Source: Deltaproteobacteria bacterium (GTDB lineage: Bacteria; Desulfobacterota; DSM-4660; Desulfatiglandales; HGW-15). From it: 64,000 nucleotides of DNA. The notes under the pieces are model-generated. The model worked only from the letters and a program-made list of their open reading frames with translations. It was not told the origin of the DNA and made no database searches. How positions within the stretch are numbered: the first letter of the stretch is position 1; each line of letters opens with the position of its first letter. A program made the translations under genes and the position numbers. The DNA is taken from the NCBI GenBank assembly GCA_016931115.1, contig JAFGFM010000009.1:1-64000 (forward strand), written 5' to 3'. Below are positions 60,665 through 64,000 of this stretch, in pieces.

Positions 60665-62437
60665 ATGGGAAAAAGAGAAATAGTTGTACTGATGGGGACA
60701 TGCGGCAAATCAGCAGGCGCAGACAGGGTTTATGATAAATTTACTTCCGTCCTAAAAGCAAAAAGTATAACCGGTGTAGAGCTGAAACAATCCGGCTGTG
60801 CAGGGCTCTGCTACTCAGAGGTCAATGTCAAGACCTGGCGGGATGGAAAAGAATACATCTATGCACAGATAACCGATGATGATGTTGAAAATTTCATAGA
60901 CTCTGAAATCATTGAAAATAAGGCCTACAGCAAAAAGATCCTTTTTGAGGCAGCCATTGGCGATGATGCAGCCCTTTTCCCCAAACAGAAAAGGATTGTG
61001 CTTAGAAACTGCGGTAAGATTACACCCACCTCAATTGACGATTATATCTCTAAAGATGGTTACAAGGCTATTACCAGGGTACTGAAGATGCCGCAGGAAT
61101 TGGTGGTGCAGGAGATTAAGGATTCAGGGCTCAGGGGCCGCGGCGGGGCCGGGTTTCCTACCGGGCTTAAATGGGAGCTTACCAGGAAAAACCCTGCGCC
61201 CGAAGGCAGGTACTTTATATGTAATGCTGATGAAGGTGACCCGGGCGCATTTATGGACAGGAGCGTGCTTGAAGGAGATCCCCACTCGGTAATAGAGGGC
61301 ATGCTGATAGGCGCTTATGCAATAGGCGCCAATAAAGGGTATATCTATGTCAGGGCAGAATACCCGCTTGCAGTTAAGCACTGCCTTAAGGCAATAGAGG
61401 ATGCAAAGGCAAGGGGGTTCCTTGGCAAAAATATCATGGACAGCGATTTCTCTTTTGATCTTAAGACAAAGGAGGGAGCAGGGGCATTTGTGTGCGGAGA
61501 AGAGACAGCCCTGATTGCCTCGATAGAAGGGAAAAGGGGCATGCCCAGCTTACGGCCTCCATATCCTGCTGAAAAGGGGGTCTTTGGAAAATCAACAGTA
61601 ATAAATAATGTGGAGACCCTGGCAAACATCCCGTGGATAATCTTGAACGGTGGCAGCAAATATTCTGAGACAGGGTATGAAAAGAGCAGGGGCACCAAGG
61701 TATTTGCCCTCGCAGGAAAGATCAAGAAAGGGGGCCTTGTTGAGGTCCCCATGGGAACAACCCTTCGCGAGGTCATATATGACATAGGCGGGGGCATGGC
61801 AGTACCTGAATATAAATTCAAGGCCGTTCAGCTGGGCGGCCCTTCAGGCGGTTGTATCCCTGAAAAGCTCCTTGATCTCCCTGTTGACTATGAGAGCCTT
61901 GTTAAAACAGGGGCCATAATGGGTTCAGGCGGTATGGTGATTATGGATGAAAGAAGCTGCATGGTGGATCTTGCAAGATACTTCCTGAATTTCACACAGA
62001 ATGAATCATGCGGGAAATGCACCTTCTGCAGGCTCGGCACAAAAAGGATGCTTGAAATACTCGAGAGGATATGCAATGGGCTTGGTACAATGGAAGAGCT
62101 CGATCTGCTTCAGGAGATCGCAAAGAAATGCTCAACCTCCTCTCTGTGTGCGCTTGGCGGCTCAGCGCCAAACCCGGTACTCACAACCCTTAAATATTTT
62201 TACGATGAATACGTTGAACATATTGTAAACAAAAAATGCCCGGCAAAATACTGCAAGAAACTATTGACCTACACCATAAGTGATAAATGTGTCGGGTGCA
62301 CTGCATGCGCAAGAAAATGCCCGGTAAAGGCCATATCCGGAGAAAAAAAGGGAAGGCATATAATTGATCAGCAAAAATGCATAAAATGCGGCGTCTGTGT
62401 TGCCACATGTAAATTTGATGCAATTGATACAGAGTAA
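60665..62437 (+). CDS. NuoF-like NADH/FMN subunit with added ferredoxin domains (StnB/HydB type)
   Basis: 590 residues in three parts. N-terminal thioredoxin-like domain (1-95; MGTCGKSAGA and SGCAGLCYSEV). NuoF core (about 120-510): NADH/FMN loops GLRGRGGAGFPTGLKW and CNADEGDPGAFMDRS, then the [4Fe-4S] motif ESCGKCTFCRLGTKRM. C-terminal double [4Fe-4S] ferredoxin (CVGCTACARKCP, CIKCGVCVATC). This is the build of HydB of bifurcating hydrogenases and StnB of the Sporomusa-type Nfn. The partner gene downstream is NfnB-like rather than a hydrogenase, favouring the latter. Confidence 0.9.
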   Translation: MGKREIVVLMGTCGKSAGADRVYDKFTSVLKAKSITGVELKQSGCAGLCYSEVNVKTWRDGKEYIYAQITDDDVENFIDSEIIENKAYSKKILFEAAIGDDAALFPKQKRIVLRNCGKITPTSIDDYISKDGYKAITRVLKMPQELVVQEIKDSGLRGRGGAGFPTGLKWELTRKNPAPEGRYFICNADEGDPGAFMDRSVLEGDPHSVIEGMLIGAYAIGANKGYIYVRAEYPLAVKHCLKAIEDAKARGFLGKNIMDSDFSFDLKTKEGAGAFVCGEETALIASIEGKRGMPSLRPPYPAEKGVFGKSTVINNVETLANIPWIILNGGSKYSETGYEKSRGTKVFALAGKIKKGGLVEVPMGTTLREVIYDIGGGMAVPEYKFKAVQLGGPSGGCIPEKLLDLPVDYESLVKTGAIMGSGGMVIMDERSCMVDLARYFLNFTQNESCGKCTFCRLGTKRMLEILERICNGLGTMEELDLLQEIAKKCSTSSLCALGGSAPNPVLTTLKYFYDEYVEHIVNKKCPAKYCKKLLTYTISDKCVGCTACARKCPVKAISGEKKGRHIIDQQKCIKCGVCVATCKFDAIDTE

Positions 62438-62454
62438 ACAGGGGATTTGAATAT

Positions 62455-64000
62455 ATGAAGCTTACAATTAATGACAGACCCTTTGAAACTGACAGGGATA
62501 TTACAATACTTGAGGCATGTGAAAGTATCGGTATAGAGATACCAACCCTATGCCATGACCCGAGACTTATCCCCTTTACATCATGCTTTATATGCGTGGT
62601 CGAGGTTGAGGGGGCAAAAGGTTCTGTGCCTGCCTGCGCCACAAAGGTAAGAGAGGGCATGGTTGTAAGGACAAGTACTGAAAATATCAATGATACAAGA
62701 AGGCTTTGCATGGAGCTTCTTTTGTCAGATCACGCAGGGGATTGTATTGCACCGTGCCGCTTTAACTGCCCTGCTGGCATTGATATCCAGTCATATGTTG
62801 CACAGGTCGCGAACAGGGACTTTAAAAGCGCCATTAAGACCATAAAAGATAGAAACCCCCTGCCCCTTGTATGCGGAAGGGTCTGCCCCAAGCCCTGCGA
62901 GGATGCATGCAGAAGGGGGCTTATGGAAGGGCCTGTTGCCATTGATAACATTAAGCGGTTTGTATCTGATGAAGACCTTAAAGAGCCATTTATCCCTGAT
63001 GTTAAACCTGCTACAGGTAAAAGGGTAGCAATAGTCGGGGCCGGCCCCGCAGGGCTAAGCTGCGCCTATTATCTTAAGATAGAGGGGTATGATGTTGAGA
63101 TCTTTGAAAAATCCGACAGGCCTGGCGGGATGCTTCTCTGGGGTATACCTGAATACAGGCTGCCTAAAAGTCTTCTGGCCAAAGAGATTGAAATCATAAC
63201 AAGCCTGGGGGTAAAGATTCATTTTAATAAAACCCTTGGCAAGGATTTCACCCTTAAGGATTTGAAGGCAAAGTATGACGCTGTTTTTCTCGCAATAGGT
63301 GCGCAGAAAAGCACAGCCATGAGGGTTAAGAATGAAGATGCAAAGGGTGTGTTTGGCGGGATAGATTTTTTATACACTGTTGCAAAAGGAAGTAAGGTTG
63401 ATGTTGGTAACAGCGTTGTGGTTGTAGGCGGAGGTAACACTGCCATTGATGCTGCGAGAACTGCTGTGCGTCTGGGCGCAGGGAAGGTCACCATTGTTTA
63501 CAGAAGAACAAGGGATGAGATGCCTGCTGAGAATATTGAGATTGAAGAGGCAGCACATGAAGGGGCCATCTTTAATTTCCTGCGGGCACCAACGGAGATA
63601 CTTACCAGAAATGGAAAGGTAACAGGGATCAAGTGTCAGGTCATGGGGCTTGGCGAGGCAGACTCAAGCGGGAGGAGAAGGCCGGTACCGATTGAGGGTG
63701 AGTTTGAAACCATTGAAGCGGATACAATAATAGCTGCCATAGGGCAGTATGTTGATCCCTCAGGCCTTGAGACCCCTGTTGATGGAACAAATGCGGTTAC
63801 CCTCACAAAATATAACACCATCTCAGCAAACGTGGATGAGAGGACATTTAAGACAAATATCGAAGGCATCTTCGCCGGAGGTGATGCTGTAACAGGCCCT
63901 TCCATTGCCATAAGTGCGATCGCCCATGGCCGGTATGGGGCAGCCTCTATCCATTCCTGGCTTTCAGGCCAGCCTGTGGTTAAGGATTTCAGGTCTGCAT
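62455..64000 (+). CDS. NfnB/GltD-like FAD oxidoreductase with N-terminal [2Fe-2S] domain (StnA type), cut by the window end
   Basis: At least 515 residues, no stop before the edge. Residues 1-85: a NuoG/HydA-like [2Fe-2S] domain (ACESIGIEIPTLCHDPRLIP, SCFICVVEVEG, CATKVREG). Then GltD-type iron-sulfur region CIAPCRFNCPAGIDIQSYV and CGRVCPKPCEDACRRG. FAD loop VAIVGAGPAGLSCAYYL, NADP loop VVVVGGGNTAIDAARTAVRL, FAD end GIFAGGDAVTGPSIAISAI. With the NuoE and NuoF genes just upstream it matches the three-subunit Stn transhydrogenase, which links NADH, NADPH and ferredoxin. A NADPH-dependent Fe-hydrogenase or formate dehydrogenase electron module is the alternative; the sequence past the edge would decide. 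Confidence 0.85.
   Translation, partial: MKLTINDRPFETDRDITILEACESIGIEIPTLCHDPRLIPFTSCFICVVEVEGAKGSVPACATKVREGMVVRTSTENINDTRRLCMELLLSDHAGDCIAPCRFNCPAGIDIQSYVAQVANRDFKSAIKTIKDRNPLPLVCGRVCPKPCEDACRRGLMEGPVAIDNIKRFVSDEDLKEPFIPDVKPATGKRVAIVGAGPAGLSCAYYLKIEGYDVEIFEKSDRPGGMLLWGIPEYRLPKSLLAKEIEIITSLGVKIHFNKTLGKDFTLKDLKAKYDAVFLAIGAQKSTAMRVKNEDAKGVFGGIDFLYTVAKGSKVDVGNSVVVVGGGNTAIDAARTAVRLGAGKVTIVYRRTRDEMPAENIEIEEAAHEGAIFNFLRAPTEILTRNGKVTGIKCQVMGLGEADSSGRRRPVPIEGEFETIEADTIIAAIGQYVDPSGLETPVDGTNAVTLTKYNTISANVDERTFKTNIEGIFAGGDAVTGPSIAISAIAHGRYGAASIHSWLSGQPVVKDFRSA

Overview
The window reads as a chromosome segment of a Gram-negative, strictly anaerobic bacterium, most likely a member of the former Deltaproteobacteria (Desulfobacterota). 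This is inferred from several things: lipid A genes (lpxC, lpxK), sigma-54 promoters and NtrC/GlrR-type regulation, a c-di-GMP-I riboswitch, a NuoE/NuoF/NfnB-like electron-transfer cluster, and short-chain acyl-CoA metabolism. No rRNA gene is present, so the assignment rests on gene content.

Layout. 0-1.1 kb: 3' end of a group II intron with a broken reverse transcriptase, inserted at the end of an smr gene. 1.1-6 kb (minus strand): smr, Cu+-ATPase, tRNA-Pro(CGG), CoA pyrophosphatase, MltA. 6.1-10.9 kb: sigma-54 promoter, then lpxC, an NtrY-like kinase, lpxK and a Trm112/YcaR-like gene. 11.1-16.9 kb: a compact sigma-54-preceded operon with a lysine 2,3-aminomutase, two ATP-grasp ligases, a GNAT-HDAC fusion and a second GNAT. 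I know of no described pathway with this set. 17.1-28.5 kb: an AT-rich accessory and defence island (BrnTA, HEPN-MNT, an Abi/UG-like reverse transcriptase, Gabija GajAB, an SF1 helicase). 28.7-36.8 kb: a secreted FGE-fold protein, a CUT1 sugar ABC transporter and a lipoprotein. 37-44.3 kb: MgtE, an SLC12-type cotransporter, a frameshifted CoA-disulfide-reductase-like gene, and DUF2975/HTH genes. 44.5-48.5 kb: glrK-qseG-glrR, followed by a short sigma-54-driven transcription unit ending in a strong terminator. 48.8-50.1 kb: a c-di-GMP riboswitch controlling a FliL-like gene, then a small sigma-54-preceded gene. 50.2-54.1 kb: acyl-CoA dehydrogenase, CoA-transferase A and B, a hotdog thioesterase and a BKACE enzyme. 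54.8-57.7 kb: a GntR-controlled ABC-2 exporter. 58-59.7 kb: an APH-like/HAD pair. 59.8 kb to the end: cytochrome c and a three-gene Stn/Nfn-like transhydrogenase cut by the window edge.

How it fits together. Four sigma-54 promoters were read by eye (before lpxC, kamA, the small unit beside glrR, and the 71-aa gene). They tie envelope synthesis, the beta-lysine-type operon and small transcripts to sigma-54 activators, of which GlrR is the only one encoded here. The most interesting signals are the sigma-54 small transcription unit next to glrKR, which recalls GlmY of enterobacteria, and the KamA/ATP-grasp/GNAT-HDAC operon. A family of short palindromes with GTAGGGGC...GCCCCTAC or GTAGAGAC...GTCTCTAC ends recurs between genes. 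Three genes carry disruptions (intron RT stop codon, CoA-disulfide reductase frameshift, ABC-2 permease frameshift).
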